Of a stretch of 38,414 bases of DNA, positions 1-8,885 are shown in pieces. Location of the stretch: contig JAFGVN010000116.1 of NCBI GenBank assembly GCA_016937975.1, positions 1-38,414 on the forward strand, in the 5' to 3' direction. The notes under the pieces were generated by a model, which was not told the DNA's origin, did not search any database, and saw nothing but the letters and a program-made list of their open reading frames with translations. Both the position numbers and the translations under genes were made by a program. How positions within the stretch are numbered: position 1 is the first letter of the stretch; each line of letters starts with the position of its first letter. Origin of the DNA: Clostridia bacterium (GTDB taxonomy: Bacteria > Bacillota > Clostridia > Peptostreptococcales > Acidaminobacteraceae).

Positions 1-83
1 CTTAGGTTTTTTTGTGATGCAAAAAATAAGCAAAATATAATAATAATGTTTCTGAATAAGCTCTTGATTATTTATAAGATTGC

Positions 84-2123
84 TTATAGTGTAAATTGAT
101 CAAAGAGATGCTTAACCTTGACCAGCATCGCTGAGCCATGTACCAAAGCTTCTTTAAAGGCATCAGATTGATAATAAGCCTTCACTTCCTCTTGAGCATC
201 TTCTAATATTTTTTTATGTTTTATTAAATCTCCTAGCTTAAATTCAGGTAGACCATGTTGTTTTAAACCAAATACTTCACCTGGACCTCTGATTTCCAAA
301 TCCTTATCTGCAATTTCAAATCCATCGGTACTTTTTGTCATCATATTTAGTCTCTCTTTGGTTATGTCAGAATTGGCATCACTAATTAAAAAGCAATAAC
401 TTTGATATTCCCCTCTGCCAACACGACCTCTCAATTGGTGCAATTGAGCAAGACCAAATCTTTCTGCATGTTCAATGACCATAATAGATGCATTGGGCAC
501 GTTGATTCCCACTTCTATCACTGTTGTTGCAAATAAAATTTGAATTTCATTCTTTTCAAAGGCTTTCATAATTTTATCTTTTTCAGATGATTTCATTTTC
601 CCATGGATCATGCCAGTTTTATATTGGGAAAAAACTGATTTTGACAACTTTTCGAACATCGTTGTCACGGATTTTAAATCTAAAACATCTGATTCTTCCA
701 CTAAGGGATATACAATATAGCATTGTCTTCCCTTTTCAATTTCATCCTTGATGTAATCATACATCCGATCAAGTTTATAACTTGGTACCCAGCTGGTTTT
801 TATCGGTTTACGATCGGCTGGCATTTCATCTACTTTTGAGATATCAATGTCACCATATAAAATGAGAGATAAAGTTCTCGGTATTGGCGTTGCTGTTAGT
901 ACCAAAACGTCTGGTGATTTTCCTTTGGTACTTAAAAGTTGTCGTTGATTGACACCAAATCGATGCTGCTCATCTGTTATGGCCAAGCCTAAATTCTTAA
1001 AAGAGACATCCTTTTGTATGAGTGCATGGGTTCCAATGACCAAATCGACAAAACCACTTTTTATTTGCTCTTTTATCGTGTCATTTTTAGTACTTCCTGT
1101 TAAAAGAGCTATTTTAATATCTACATCCTGAAAAGTTTTTAGGAACGACTCATAGTGTTGTTCAGCAAGAATTTCTGTTGGTACCATAAGTGCACATTGA
1201 TAACCATTTAAGTGAGCAAAATAAATGGCTAGCATAGCTAATAAGGTTTTACCAGATCCTACATCTCCTTGTACCAATCGATTCATCAACTTATCATTAA
1301 TTAAATCTTCAAGAATCTCTATATAAACTCTCTTTTGAGCACCTGTCATTTCATATGGTAATTTTAAAATAAAATCATCTAATGTTCTTTTGATCCTTGG
1401 CGTCATTTGGTAATCATTGCCTTCTTTTTCCTTAATATCTGATTTCAACATAATTAAGCCTAGTTGCAGCAGAAAAAATTCTTCGAAAATCAAACGATAT
1501 TTCGACACTTTAAAGCCTTCTCTACTTGTAGGAAAATGAACTTCTTCAATAGCTTGTTGTCTTGAACACAACTGATGTTTTTTGATGATATAATCATCTA
1601 AGGTTTCACTTAATATCAGTCCTTTAAAGATCTCTTTGGATATTTTAAACATATCCTTTTGTGTTAACCCATCAGTTAAGGAATATACCGGTTGAATACT
1701 CGAAAAAAGTTCTGAAGGTTTTTCTGAAGATGTAAAATCAGGATGGGTCATAGAAAAACAGCCTTGAGTATAAGATATTTTCCCATAAAATAAATATTCT
1801 CTATTGATTTTAAATAATCCTGATACATAACGGGCATTGAAAAATATCACATCTAGAAAATATTCTCCATCTGTGGTCTTAATTTTTAAGTATTCCTTTT
1901 TACCAAATCGACTGGATATTTGAATGTCTACAACCGTTGCACGAACAGTACAGGTCATTTCATTTACGATTTCAGATAGTCCAATAATATGACGTCGATC
2001 AATATAGCGTCTAGGATAATGTTCTAAAAAGTCTTCAACAGTGTTTAAGCCCATTTTTGACAACAACTCGTATTTTTTGGGACCCACACCTTTTATACTG
2101 GATAACTTAGTTTGTAATAGCAT
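84..2123 (-). CDS. recG: ATP-dependent DNA helicase RecG
   Basis: RecG is a monomeric superfamily 2 helicase that remodels stalled forks and branched DNA (fork reversal, Holliday junctions). The 679-residue protein has the usual family length. The N-terminus carries a helix-hairpin-helix-like stretch (SIKGVGPKKYELL) and the wedge/OB region, roughly residues 1-220. The helicase core follows, with Walker A GDVGSGKT near residue 287, the DEQH Walker B box near 383, and the late motifs TTVIEVGINVPNAS and QLRGRVGRG. The ATG start is preceded by GAGGTG with six bases between. It is the last gene of the block, downstream of fakA and separated from it by a hairpin (2155-2176), so part of its expression may come from a separate start; a TATAAT sits at 2142-2147 but no good -35 is seen. 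Identity is secure. Confidence 0.97.
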   Translation of the reverse strand: MLLQTKLSSIKGVGPKKYELLSKMGLNTVEDFLEHYPRRYIDRRHIIGLSEIVNEMTCTVRATVVDIQISSRFGKKEYLKIKTTDGEYFLDVIFFNARYVSGLFKINREYLFYGKISYTQGCFSMTHPDFTSSEKPSELFSSIQPVYSLTDGLTQKDMFKISKEIFKGLILSETLDDYIIKKHQLCSRQQAIEEVHFPTSREGFKVSKYRLIFEEFFLLQLGLIMLKSDIKEKEGNDYQMTPRIKRTLDDFILKLPYEMTGAQKRVYIEILEDLINDKLMNRLVQGDVGSGKTLLAMLAIYFAHLNGYQCALMVPTEILAEQHYESFLKTFQDVDIKIALLTGSTKNDTIKEQIKSGFVDLVIGTHALIQKDVSFKNLGLAITDEQHRFGVNQRQLLSTKGKSPDVLVLTATPIPRTLSLILYGDIDISKVDEMPADRKPIKTSWVPSYKLDRMYDYIKDEIEKGRQCYIVYPLVEESDVLDLKSVTTMFEKLSKSVFSQYKTGMIHGKMKSSEKDKIMKAFEKNEIQILFATTVIEVGINVPNASIMVIEHAERFGLAQLHQLRGRVGRGEYQSYCFLISDANSDITKERLNMMTKSTDGFEIADKDLEIRGPGEVFGLKQHGLPEFKLGDLIKHKKILEDAQEEVKAYYQSDAFKEALVHGSAMLVKVKHLFDQFTL

Positions 2124-2154
2124 GATTTACACCTCAACACTATTATACACAAAA

Positions 2155-2176
2155 GATGCATTCAAATGAATGCATC
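2155..2176 (-). terminator. Perfect hairpin between fakA and recG, probable weak terminator
   Basis: Two perfect 10-base arms (2155-2164 and 2167-2176, GATGCATTCA and its complement) enclose two bases, so the real loop is about four bases. On the minus strand it lies just after the fakA stop and is followed by CTTTTGTGT, a short U tract. The poor U tract suggests attenuation between fakA and recG or 3' end protection, not full termination. Confidence 0.55.
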
Positions 2177-2194
2177 TCTCTTAATTCCATTAAT

Positions 2195-3793
2195 CTATTC
2201 AGCTGAAATAATATAGTAATATAAAGGCTGCTTGCCTGGATACATTTCAACTTCCATTTCTGGATATTTTTCTTCTAATCTTGCAATCAAATCATTTACA
2301 GCAGGTTCTTCAATTTCTTCACCATAATAAACTGTAAGGATTTCAGCATCTTCAACAATGTGCTCGATAGTTTCTAGAGCAATTTCATTAATGTCACTAC
2401 CTACAGCTGAAATATCACCATTGGCAACACCTAAAATATCACCTTCTTTGATTTCACGATCATTAAATACAGTATCTCTAACAGAATAGGTAATTTGGGC
2501 AGTTTGCACTTCGCTTAAAATTTCTGTCATCGCATCTAAGTTTTCTTCTGGATCAAGACCATCGTTGAATTCAATCATTGCTGCAATGCCTTGTGGCACT
2601 GTCTTCGATGGAATTACATAAACAGATTTATCACTCAATTCCTTTGCTTGGTTTGCAGCAAGAATTATATTTGAGTTATTAGGTAAAACAAATATATGTT
2701 TAGCATGAACACTGTTAATGGCATTCGTGATATCTTCTGTACTCGGGTTCATTGTTTGACCACCTTTTATGACATAGTCTACATTTAAATCCTTGAACAG
2801 CGCTTCAAAACCATCACCCATTGTTACTGTAATAAAACCAAATTCTTTTTCTTCTACTGGCTCTTCTTTTGCTATAATATTTTCATGTTGTAACTTCATA
2901 TTTTCAATTTTAATCGTTTGAAGTTCACCTATAGTTAAAGCAAATCCCAAAGCTTTATTCGGTTCATTGGTATGAATGTGTACTTTAATTAAATCCTCAT
3001 CACGTACAAACACCATTGAATCCCCTAAAGTTTGAATTTCTGCTTGGAATGCACTATGATTTGAAATCTGGGTTTTAACGATGAATTCTGTACAGTATTG
3101 GAATTTAATATCTACAGGATTTATAGTTCTATCCAGCTCATTGAACTCTTCATGATGAACAAATGAATCGGTTGCTTCTTTTCCTAAAAGAGCATCATAG
3201 AAACCTTGTAAAATACACATTAAACCTTTACCACCTGCATCGACAACTCCTGCCTGTTTTAACACATCCAAATATTCTGGTGTTTTAGCTAAAACATCGT
3301 TACCACGATTGATGATAATGTCAAATAAATCATGTAAATCAGGTGCTTCAGCAAGCTCTTCTAAGTGTGTACTGATTTTTCTAATAACCGTTAAAATAGT
3401 GCCTTCCACAGGTTTCAAAACGGCTTTGTAAGCAACGACTCTTGCTTCTGTAAAAGCAGCCACTAAATCTTCGCTTGTTAATACTTCCTTATCTTTACAA
3501 CCGTTTGCAAAACCTCTAAAAATTTGTGATAAGATCACACCAGAGTTTCCTCTAGCACCCATCAACAAACCTTTGGCAAATGATTTTGCAACATCATCCA
3601 CGGTTTCAAAAGATTTGTCATTTATATTTTTAACTGCAGACTGCATTGTCAATGACATATTCGTTCCTGTATCGCCATCTGGTACAGGGAAAACATTTAG
3701 TGCATCAACTAAACCTCTATTTTGATTTAATGCATAAGTCCCTTGATTGAACATCTTCACCAGAAGTGAACTGTCTATTGTTGTTACCTTCAC
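2195..3793 (-). CDS. fakA: Fatty acid kinase catalytic subunit FakA (DAK2/YloV family)
   Basis: FakA phosphorylates fatty acids bound to a FakB partner, feeding exogenous fatty acids into phospholipid synthesis. The N-terminal DhaL-type nucleotide domain spans about residues 1-200, with the metal-binding PDGDTGTNM near residue 40 and GARGNSGVILSQ near 90. Middle and C-terminal DegV-like/FakA-C regions follow. About 532 residues matches the family. No fakB is in the window. The longest frame begins with ATG at 3799, but AGGAGG at 3801-3806 is only one base from it. The GTG two codons further in (3793-3791) is seven bases away, so I chose GTG. It follows the Asp23-family gene by 11-17 bases, a pairing common in Firmicutes. 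The function is well supported; the exact start is inferred. Confidence 0.93.
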   Translation of the reverse strand: MKVTTIDSSLLVKMFNQGTYALNQNRGLVDALNVFPVPDGDTGTNMSLTMQSAVKNINDKSFETVDDVAKSFAKGLLMGARGNSGVILSQIFRGFANGCKDKEVLTSEDLVAAFTEARVVAYKAVLKPVEGTILTVIRKISTHLEELAEAPDLHDLFDIIINRGNDVLAKTPEYLDVLKQAGVVDAGGKGLMCILQGFYDALLGKEATDSFVHHEEFNELDRTINPVDIKFQYCTEFIVKTQISNHSAFQAEIQTLGDSMVFVRDEDLIKVHIHTNEPNKALGFALTIGELQTIKIENMKLQHENIIAKEEPVEEKEFGFITVTMGDGFEALFKDLNVDYVIKGGQTMNPSTEDITNAINSVHAKHIFVLPNNSNIILAANQAKELSDKSVYVIPSKTVPQGIAAMIEFNDGLDPEENLDAMTEILSEVQTAQITYSVRDTVFNDREIKEGDILGVANGDISAVGSDINEIALETIEHIVEDAEILTVYYGEEIEEPAVNDLIARLEEKYPEMEVEMYPGKQPLYYYIISAE

Positions 3794-3800
3794 TTTCATG

Positions 3801-3806
3801 CCTCCT
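3801..3806 (-). promoter_or_regulatory. Ribosome binding site that decides the fakA start
   Basis: AGGAGG on the minus strand. It leaves one base before the ATG at 3799 but seven before the GTG at 3793, which favours the GTG start. Confidence 0.6.
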
Positions 3807-3810
3807 ATAC

Positions 3811-4167
3811 CTATGATTGCACTTTGATGCCTTCAATGTTTAGATTAACCTTAGCCACCTTTAAACCTGTTTGGGTTTCCACATTGTATTTCACTTTATC
3901 AATTGTATTTTTGGCAACCACCGATATTTTTGTTCCAAATTGAATGATGACATATAAATCAATGAAGATTTCTTCATTTTCAAAACGAACGTCCACACCT
4001 TTTGACATATTTTCTTTTCTTAGAATGGATCCTAATCCATTTTTTCCTGATTTGGTTGTCATACCGACAATGCCATATGCTTCATTTGCTGCAGCGCCAG
4101 CGATCATTGCAATGACTTCTTCACTAATATGAACAGAACCAATTTCATTGTTGATTGTTGTCTCCAT
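3811..4167 (-). CDS. Asp23/Gls24 family envelope stress response protein (YloU-like)
   Basis: This 118-residue protein belongs to the Asp23/DUF322 family. The family signature is visible: an N-terminal ISEEVIAMIAGAAANEAYGIVGM helix block, a basic loop (residues about 40-55), and beta-rich VDVRFENEEIFIDLYVIIQFG followed by an amphipathic helix and VNLNIEGI at the C-terminus. Family members associate with the membrane or envelope in Firmicutes; the small YloU-type paralogue sits next to fakA, as here, and its molecular role is not settled. The ATG is preceded by AGAGGAGG with five bases between. It is the first gene of an asp23-fakA(-recG) unit with its own promoters upstream (4223-4328). Confidence 0.9.
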   Translation of the reverse strand: METTINNEIGSVHISEEVIAMIAGAAANEAYGIVGMTTKSGKNGLGSILRKENMSKGVDVRFENEEIFIDLYVIIQFGTKISVVAKNTIDKVKYNVETQTGLKVAKVNLNIEGIKVQS

Positions 4168-4222
4168 CGACGCCTCCTCTATAATAAGAAAGTTTCTTTA
4201 CTTAAACATTTTGTACCTATCT

Positions 4223-4251
4223 ATTTTACAGTATTTTAACAAGATTTTCAA
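4223..4251 (-). promoter_or_regulatory. Sigma-A type promoter for asp23-fakA (proximal)
   Basis: On the minus strand, TTGAAA (4246-4251), a 17-base spacer and TAAAAT (4223-4228). Each box matches five of six consensus bases. Predicted start is near 4216, about 50 bases before the asp23 ATG. Confidence 0.6.
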
Positions 4252-4299
4252 ATTTTCTTATAAATACTATAAGATATCCAATGAAACGACACAATCTAT

Positions 4300-4328
4300 A
4301 TTATAAAATATTAATGAATTTTGTGCAA
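4300..4328 (-). promoter_or_regulatory. Second, distal promoter candidate for asp23-fakA
   Basis: On the minus strand, TTGCAC (4323-4328), a 17-base spacer and a perfect TATAAT (4300-4305). The -35 matches only in its first three bases. It lies between the rpmB terminator and the proximal promoter, so the two could act in tandem. Confidence 0.45.
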
Positions 4329-4370
4329 CTAGACGTTACTTTCAATGAATATTATATATATCCACAAAGT

Positions 4371-4393
4371 AAAAAATAGGCCTAGGCCTATTT
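4371..4393 (-). terminator. Rho-independent terminator of rpmB
   Basis: A perfect 20-base palindrome (4374-4393; arms AAATAGGCC and GGCCTATTT around TA) lies 10 bases past the rpmB stop. It runs directly into TTTTTT on the minus strand (4371-4376). It separates rpmB from asp23-fakA. Confidence 0.85.
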
Positions 4394-4403
4394 AAATTCG
4401 TGG

Positions 4404-4595
4404 TTATATAGCTCTTTCTACTTTGCCAGCTCTTAAACATCTAGCACACACTCTGATTCTCTTTGGAGAACCGTTAACGATAGCCTTAACTCTTCTTAAG
4501 TTTGGAGACCAAGTTCTTCTTGTATGATTCATCGCGTGAGAAACGTTGTTACCAGATACTTTACCTTTACCACATACAAAACATTCTTTTGCCAT
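4404..4595 (-). CDS. rpmB: 50S ribosomal protein L28
   Basis: L28 is a small basic protein of the large ribosomal subunit. The 63 residues match the short bacterial form, with the conserved SHAMNHTRRTW and NLRRVKA stretches. Four cysteines (C5, C8, C50, C53) form two CxxC pairs, so this is the zinc-binding (C+) type of L28. A very strong AAGGAGGTG precedes the ATG. It has its own predicted promoter (4639-4667) just after thiN and a strong terminator after it, so it is probably made also as a short single-gene transcript. Confidence 0.98.
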   Translation of the reverse strand: MAKECFVCGKGKVSGNNVSHAMNHTRRTWSPNLRRVKAIVNGSPKRIRVCARCLRAGKVERAI

Positions 4596-4638
4596 ATATT
4601 ACACCTCCTTCGAGTGAATAAACATTATCAACAGATTT

Positions 4639-4667
4639 ATTTTAACAGAATCTCTGATGGGATTCAA
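4639..4667 (-). promoter_or_regulatory. Promoter for rpmB
   Basis: On the minus strand, TTGAAT (4662-4667), a 17-base spacer and TAAAAT (4639-4644), placed in the 80-base gap between thiN and rpmB. Predicted start is near 4632, about 37 bases before the rpmB ATG. Confidence 0.5.
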
Positions 4668-4675
4668 GACTTTTT

Positions 4676-5305
4676 TTAATCTTTTGAAAGAATTACAAAA
4701 TATGATCCCGATTGAGTTTCAATCTTCACATATGAAGCTTTCAAAACATTACTCACTCCTCTCGATCCGTCTAAATACAACGTTTCATTACAAAGTGGGT
4801 AGTCCAAACCTTCAGTCGTAATACCTGTTACTTTCTCAGTGACAGGAATAATTGACAAATTTTCTCCTATTTGACCCTGGTATTCAAAATCTGATTCACA
4901 GTAATAAACCTTATTATGAGCATCTACTAGAGATGCTCTGATGTTTGTTGGAACACGTTTTAACATATGCATATTGGTTAAACAATGATCTAAACGACCT
5001 CCTGTAAAACCTAACATAACCAATTCTTTAGGATTTAAAGCAATTGCGTAGTCTAAAGCTAACTCAGAATCTGTTGCATCTTTTCTTTTGGGAAAAGTTT
5101 TTTGCTCAACAAAATCATATTGCTGTAAAACCTCTTCTTTAACAGAATCTAAATCCCCTAGAATTAACTGAGGTATTATTTGCACTGAATTCAAATGATT
5201 CAGGCCACCATCTGCACAGATGATATAATCCGCATGATTTAAAAGTTCTTTAAAAATGCTTATATCTTCTATTGGACCATTGCCAATAATAACACACTTA
5301 TTCAT
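4676..5305 (-). CDS. thiN: Thiamine pyrophosphokinase
   Basis: ThiN transfers pyrophosphate from ATP to thiamine, giving thiamine diphosphate. The 209-residue protein shows the family motifs: [11 protein letters not shown] at the N-terminus, [15 protein letters not shown] (acidic metal-binding loop), [27 protein letters not shown], and the C-terminal thiamine-binding region with [10 protein letters not shown] start it at the ATG at 5305. A longer frame from 5332 exists, but it extends into rpe without a ribosome binding site, while [10 protein letters not shown] fits the usual N-terminus. The ATG at 5305 overlaps the rpe stop by eight bases (ATGAATAA), which points to translational coupling. 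The gene order rpe-thiN-rpmB is the usual Firmicutes arrangement. Confidence 0.93.
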   Translation of the reverse strand: MNKCVIIGNGPIEDISIFKELLNHADYIICADGGLNHLNSVQIIPQLILGDLDSVKEEVLQQYDFVEQKTFPKRKDATDSELALDYAIALNPKELVMLGFTGGRLDHCLTNMHMLKRVPTNIRASLVDAHNKVYYCESDFEYQGQIGENLSIIPVTEKVTGITTEGLDYPLCNETLYLDGSRGVSNVLKASYVKIETQSGSYFVILSKD

Positions 5306-5960
5306 AAGCTTTGAAAATCTCTTTAAAATCATTTACACGCTTGTTTAAATCATCAGCTCCAAATACAGCAGAACCTGCAACAATTATGTTTGCACCTGCA
5401 TCCAAAACATCTTTCACATTTGATAATTTTACACCACCATCAACTTGTATGTCAACGTTTAATTGACGGCTATCGATCATATTTTTTAAGCGTCTTATTT
5501 TTTCAAGAGAAGATTCAATGAAACTTTGTCCTCCAAAGCCTGGATTTACAGACATAATCAGTACCATATCCAATTCAGGCAACACTTCTTCAAGGGTTGA
5601 TAATGAAGTTGCGGGATTAAGGGATACACCAGCTTTTACGCCATAGGATTTAATCAATTGTATAGTACGATGTAAATGTTTGCAAGCCTCTTCATGTACT
5701 GTAATCATATAAGCGCCGGCATCAACAAAATCCTTTATATACAAGTCTGGATTTTCGATCATCAGATGTACATCAAAAGGCATTTCAGTTTTGTTTTGTA
5801 TTGCTTTCATCACCATAGGACCAAAAGAAATATTGGGTACAAAGTGACCATCCATAATATCTATATGCAACCAATCTGCACCAGCTGCTTCCACATTTTT
5901 TACATCCTTCAGCAAATCACCAAAATCAGCTGACAATATTGATGGGGCTAGTTTTACCAC
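5298..5960 (-). CDS. rpe: Ribulose-phosphate 3-epimerase
   Basis: Rpe interconverts ribulose 5-phosphate and xylulose 5-phosphate in the pentose phosphate pathway. The 220-residue TIM-barrel protein has [27 protein letters not shown] (metal and catalytic residues), [24 protein letters not shown] and VDGGVK, all conserved in the family. The start is GTG (5960-5958), overlapping the end of rsgA as GTGGTAA. An AGGAGG eight bases upstream lies within the last rsgA codons and supports this start. Translational coupling with rsgA upstream and thiN downstream is likely. Confidence 0.97.
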   Translation of the reverse strand: MVKLAPSILSADFGDLLKDVKNVEAAGADWLHIDIMDGHFVPNISFGPMVMKAIQNKTEMPFDVHLMIENPDLYIKDFVDAGAYMITVHEEACKHLHRTIQLIKSYGVKAGVSLNPATSLSTLEEVLPELDMVLIMSVNPGFGGQSFIESSLEKIRRLKNMIDSRQLNVDIQVDGGVKLSNVKDVLDAGANIIVAGSAVFGADDLNKRVNDFKEIFKAYE

Positions 5961-6838
5961 GATTTAAACCTCCTGTGCTCTTCTAAAGCGTTGATAAAAT
6001 AAACATATGAATCGTATCGACTTTGATGAATCGCTCCATTTTTAACGGCATCTTTAACACCACAATGGGGTTCATTGATGTGTAGGCAATTGTTAAATCG
6101 ACAAGATTCTGATGGTTGTTTAAACTCTAAAAAACAATCTGATAAAGATTCTATTTCAATTTCAGTGATATCCATTGAAGTAAAGCCCGGTGTATCAACA
6201 ACCATACCACCTGATGTTAATTCTATTAATTCACTATGTCTTGTTGTATGTTTACCACGATTTATCTTTTTACTCAAACTTCCCACTTGCAATTGCATAC
6301 CTGCTTGAATCTCATTGAGTAACGATGACTTTCCGACACCTGAAGGACCTGCAAAAACAGAAATTTCATCTTTTAATACAGCCTTCAAAGCATCAATTTC
6401 AATGTGATTGGTTGCACTGGTGGGGATTACCTTATAACCTGCATGCTCATAAATAGTTTCTAAAGACTGAATAAAAGAAGCATTTTCCAAATCTACTTTA
6501 TTGAAACAAAGTACCACTTTTAATCCTCTATAAGCACAAATTGCAAGTAGTTTATCCAACAAATTAAGATTGGGATCGGGTTGGGCTACAGAAAAAACAA
6601 TTATTGCTTGAGTAACATTGGCAACAGGAGGACGCACCAGTTCAATACTTCGATCTTCAATAGTTTCAATACGACCTTTTGTAGGATCTGATTCATCAAC
6701 AGAGATAGTCACTTTATCACCTACTAATGGCGTTATCTTTCTATTCTTGAAAATCCCTCTGGCACGACATTCGTATAAATTGTCTGCAGTTTTCACATAA
6801 TAAAAGCCAGCAATGGCTTTCATAATAATTCCTTGCAT
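5954..6838 (-). CDS. rsgA: Ribosome small subunit-dependent GTPase RsgA
   Basis: RsgA is a circularly permuted GTPase that checks late maturation of the 30S subunit. The 294-residue protein has an N-terminal OB fold (about 1-75, starting IAGFYYVK). The GTPase motifs come in permuted order: G4 CFNKVD near 114, G1 GPSGVGKSS near 164, and G3 DTPGF near 215. The C-terminal zinc finger has [14 protein letters not shown], the usual Cys/His ligand set. The start at 6838 has AGGAGG four bases upstream; an in-frame ATG five codons later is also possible. In relatives this GTPase lies next to prkC, as here, 36 bases downstream of it. Family members are known PrkC substrates in Bacillus. Confidence 0.97.
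   Translation of the reverse strand: MQGIIMKAIAGFYYVKTADNLYECRARGIFKNRKITPLVGDKVTISVDESDPTKGRIETIEDRSIELVRPPVANVTQAIIVFSVAQPDPNLNLLDKLLAICAYRGLKVVLCFNKVDLENASFIQSLETIYEHAGYKVIPTSATNHIEIDALKAVLKDEISVFAGPSGVGKSSLLNEIQAGMQLQVGSLSKKINRGKHTTRHSELIELTSGGMVVDTPGFTSMDITEIEIESLSDCFLEFKQPSESCRFNNCLHINEPHCGVKDAVKNGAIHQSRYDSYVYFINALEEHRRFKSW
5969..5974 (-). promoter_or_regulatory. Ribosome binding site for the rpe GTG start
   Basis: AGGAGG, eight bases before the GTG, is built from two arginine codons of the rsgA C-terminus (HRRFKSW). Confidence 0.7.
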
Positions 6839-6874
6839 TCATCCTCCTAGCACAACGCATTCATTGTAATAAAC

Positions 6875-8827
6875 TTAATTAGAAAAGTCAACCTCTCTTG
6901 AACTGATTAAACCATTGTTCACAAAGAAATTTAAAACCCCTGAACCTGACGAGGTCACTTCAACTAATACTGCTTCCATGTCTTCAGCAATCGTATGAGA
7001 CTGCTCATATAAAGTTACTGTACCTGATCCTGATTCAAATGTAATTTTAAGGGTAATCGTTTGACCTTTATAATCTCCAGTTGGAATATTATAGGCCTTT
7101 GATGAAATTGTATCAGCATTTTCATCTGGATTTTCTTCTTCTTCTTCAGTTCCCTGACCTAGTGAAATACTTAAATCAACTAGAGAAGCTAAATCCAATT
7201 CTGTACCTTCTTGAACACTTTGTGAAATAACATGATCTTTTTCAATTGATACATGTTCTACATATTCAAGATTTCCAACTTCCAAACCTAACTCAATTAA
7301 GGTTCTTTGAGCGTCTTCTAAAGTCATATCTGTAAGTCTAGGCATAATTACTTTATTATATTCAGGTCCCAGGCTCACAATAAGATTTATAGCAGCATTG
7401 TCTTTAGCTTCAGCATTAGCTATAGGATCTTGTTCTAATATATATCCTTTATCTAAATCATCATTCACATAAGTTATATTGCCAATAGTAAAATCGCTGT
7501 TTTCTATGATAATTTCTGCTTCATTCACTGTTTTGAATAGTAAATTAGGGACTTTTGCTAATGTTGCTCCTTCTGAAATATTCAAGGTAATTTTATAGCC
7601 AGGTCTAAGTTTTGTACCTGCTACAGGTCTTTGACTGGAAATACTCCCTGCAGGCACTTCATTATTCTTTTCCAAATCCCCTTCAATTACGGTATAACCT
7701 TGTTCTTCCAAATAAATTTTTCCTTCTTCATAAGTCATCCCTACAACAGAATCCAAAGTAATGGATTCAGGAACATTTACTTTTTCTTGATCTGCTAATC
7801 TTGAAACTACAAAAATTACAAGTACCATAACAAACGCTAAAAGGACAACACCTATACTGGCAATTAAATTTATCTTTTGTTGTGTTGGTTTTTTAATCTT
7901 CATTTTTCTATTCTCACCTTCATCTAATATATCAAATTCTTTCAAGCTTGGTATTTTCTGAGTTGGTGCTTCAGAATCAAAGTCATAAAAAGGTACATTA
8001 ACAGATGGATTATTGATAATTTTTTCCAAATCATCAATCAGTTCTCTAGCAGACTGATAACGCTCAGAGATGTCTTTCAACAGACTTCTCATCACTACAC
8101 TCTCGAGTCCCTTATGAAATGTACTATTGATTGTAGAAGGAGGAACAATATCTTCTTTCATATGTTTCAAAGCGATTTCCACAGCTGTATCACCTCTGAA
8201 AGGCACTGTTCTTGTTGCCATTTCATACATAAGAACACCTAAGGCATATAAATCTGTTCTTTGATCAACATTTTTACCTCGAGCCTGTTCTGGTGAGGTA
8301 TATTTCACTGAGCCTATGGCCTCACTGGAATAAGAAGTTGTGGTTTCAGAAATAGCACTGGCAATACCAAAATCTCCAACTTTTAATGTGCCATCTTTAG
8401 CGACTAATATATTGTGAGGTTTAATATCCCTATGAATAATTTGATTGCTATGGGCGTGTTCTAAAGCCAATGCAATTTGTCTTGCGAAATTGGCGATTTC
8501 ATCATTGGTTAGAAAACCATTGTATTCATCTATATATGCTTTTAAGGTTTTGCCTTCCACATACTCCATTACGATATATGGCATACCGTCTTCATTACCT
8601 ACATCGTAAACATTTACAATATTTTGATGTGACAAACTCGCAGCAGCTTGGGCTTCTTTTGAAAATTTCTTTAAAAATTCCTGATCTGTTACATATTCTT
8701 CTCTCAAGACTTTTACGGCAACAAATCGATGCAACAAGTGACAGCGCGCTTTAAAAACGACAGCCATTCCTCCAGCACCTACTTTTTCCAACAATTCATA
8801 TCGATTGCCTAATATTTTACCTATCAT
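6875..8827 (-). CDS. prkC: PASTA-domain Ser/Thr protein kinase PrkC
   Basis: This is a membrane Ser/Thr kinase that senses muropeptides or cell-wall precursors through extracellular PASTA repeats and phosphorylates cytoplasmic targets. Of 650 residues, about 10-270 form the Hanks-type kinase: glycine loop VGAGGMAVVFKA, catalytic lysine K39, HRDIKPHN near 132, DFG, and activation-loop GSVKYTSPEQARG. One transmembrane helix lies at about 319-344. Three PASTA repeats cover roughly 350-556. After them comes an acidic linker (EEEEENPDEN) and a beta-rich tail of about 80 residues that belongs to neither kinase nor PASTA. The ATG is preceded by AGAGGTG. It follows its phosphatase stp by 58 bases. 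Confidence 0.97.
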   Translation of the reverse strand: MIGKILGNRYELLEKVGAGGMAVVFKARCHLLHRFVAVKVLREEYVTDQEFLKKFSKEAQAAASLSHQNIVNVYDVGNEDGMPYIVMEYVEGKTLKAYIDEYNGFLTNDEIANFARQIALALEHAHSNQIIHRDIKPHNILVAKDGTLKVGDFGIASAISETTTSYSSEAIGSVKYTSPEQARGKNVDQRTDLYALGVLMYEMATRTVPFRGDTAVEIALKHMKEDIVPPSTINSTFHKGLESVVMRSLLKDISERYQSARELIDDLEKIINNPSVNVPFYDFDSEAPTQKIPSLKEFDILDEGENRKMKIKKPTQQKINLIASIGVVLLAFVMVLVIFVVSRLADQEKVNVPESITLDSVVGMTYEEGKIYLEEQGYTVIEGDLEKNNEVPAGSISSQRPVAGTKLRPGYKITLNISEGATLAKVPNLLFKTVNEAEIIIENSDFTIGNITYVNDDLDKGYILEQDPIANAEAKDNAAINLIVSLGPEYNKVIMPRLTDMTLEDAQRTLIELGLEVGNLEYVEHVSIEKDHVISQSVQEGTELDLASLVDLSISLGQGTEEEEENPDENADTISSKAYNIPTGDYKGQTITLKITFESGSGTVTLYEQSHTIAEDMEAVLVEVTSSGSGVLNFFVNNGLISSREVDFSN

Positions 8828-8885
8828 GCTTACACCTCTTGTATCTAATGATCAAAAATGATCAAATTTATTATTTAAACATTCA

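Noticed and set aside
1-83. Search for a terminator or gene start after recG
   Set aside because: The stretch is AT-rich without a clear hairpin or ribosome binding site; nothing can be supported.
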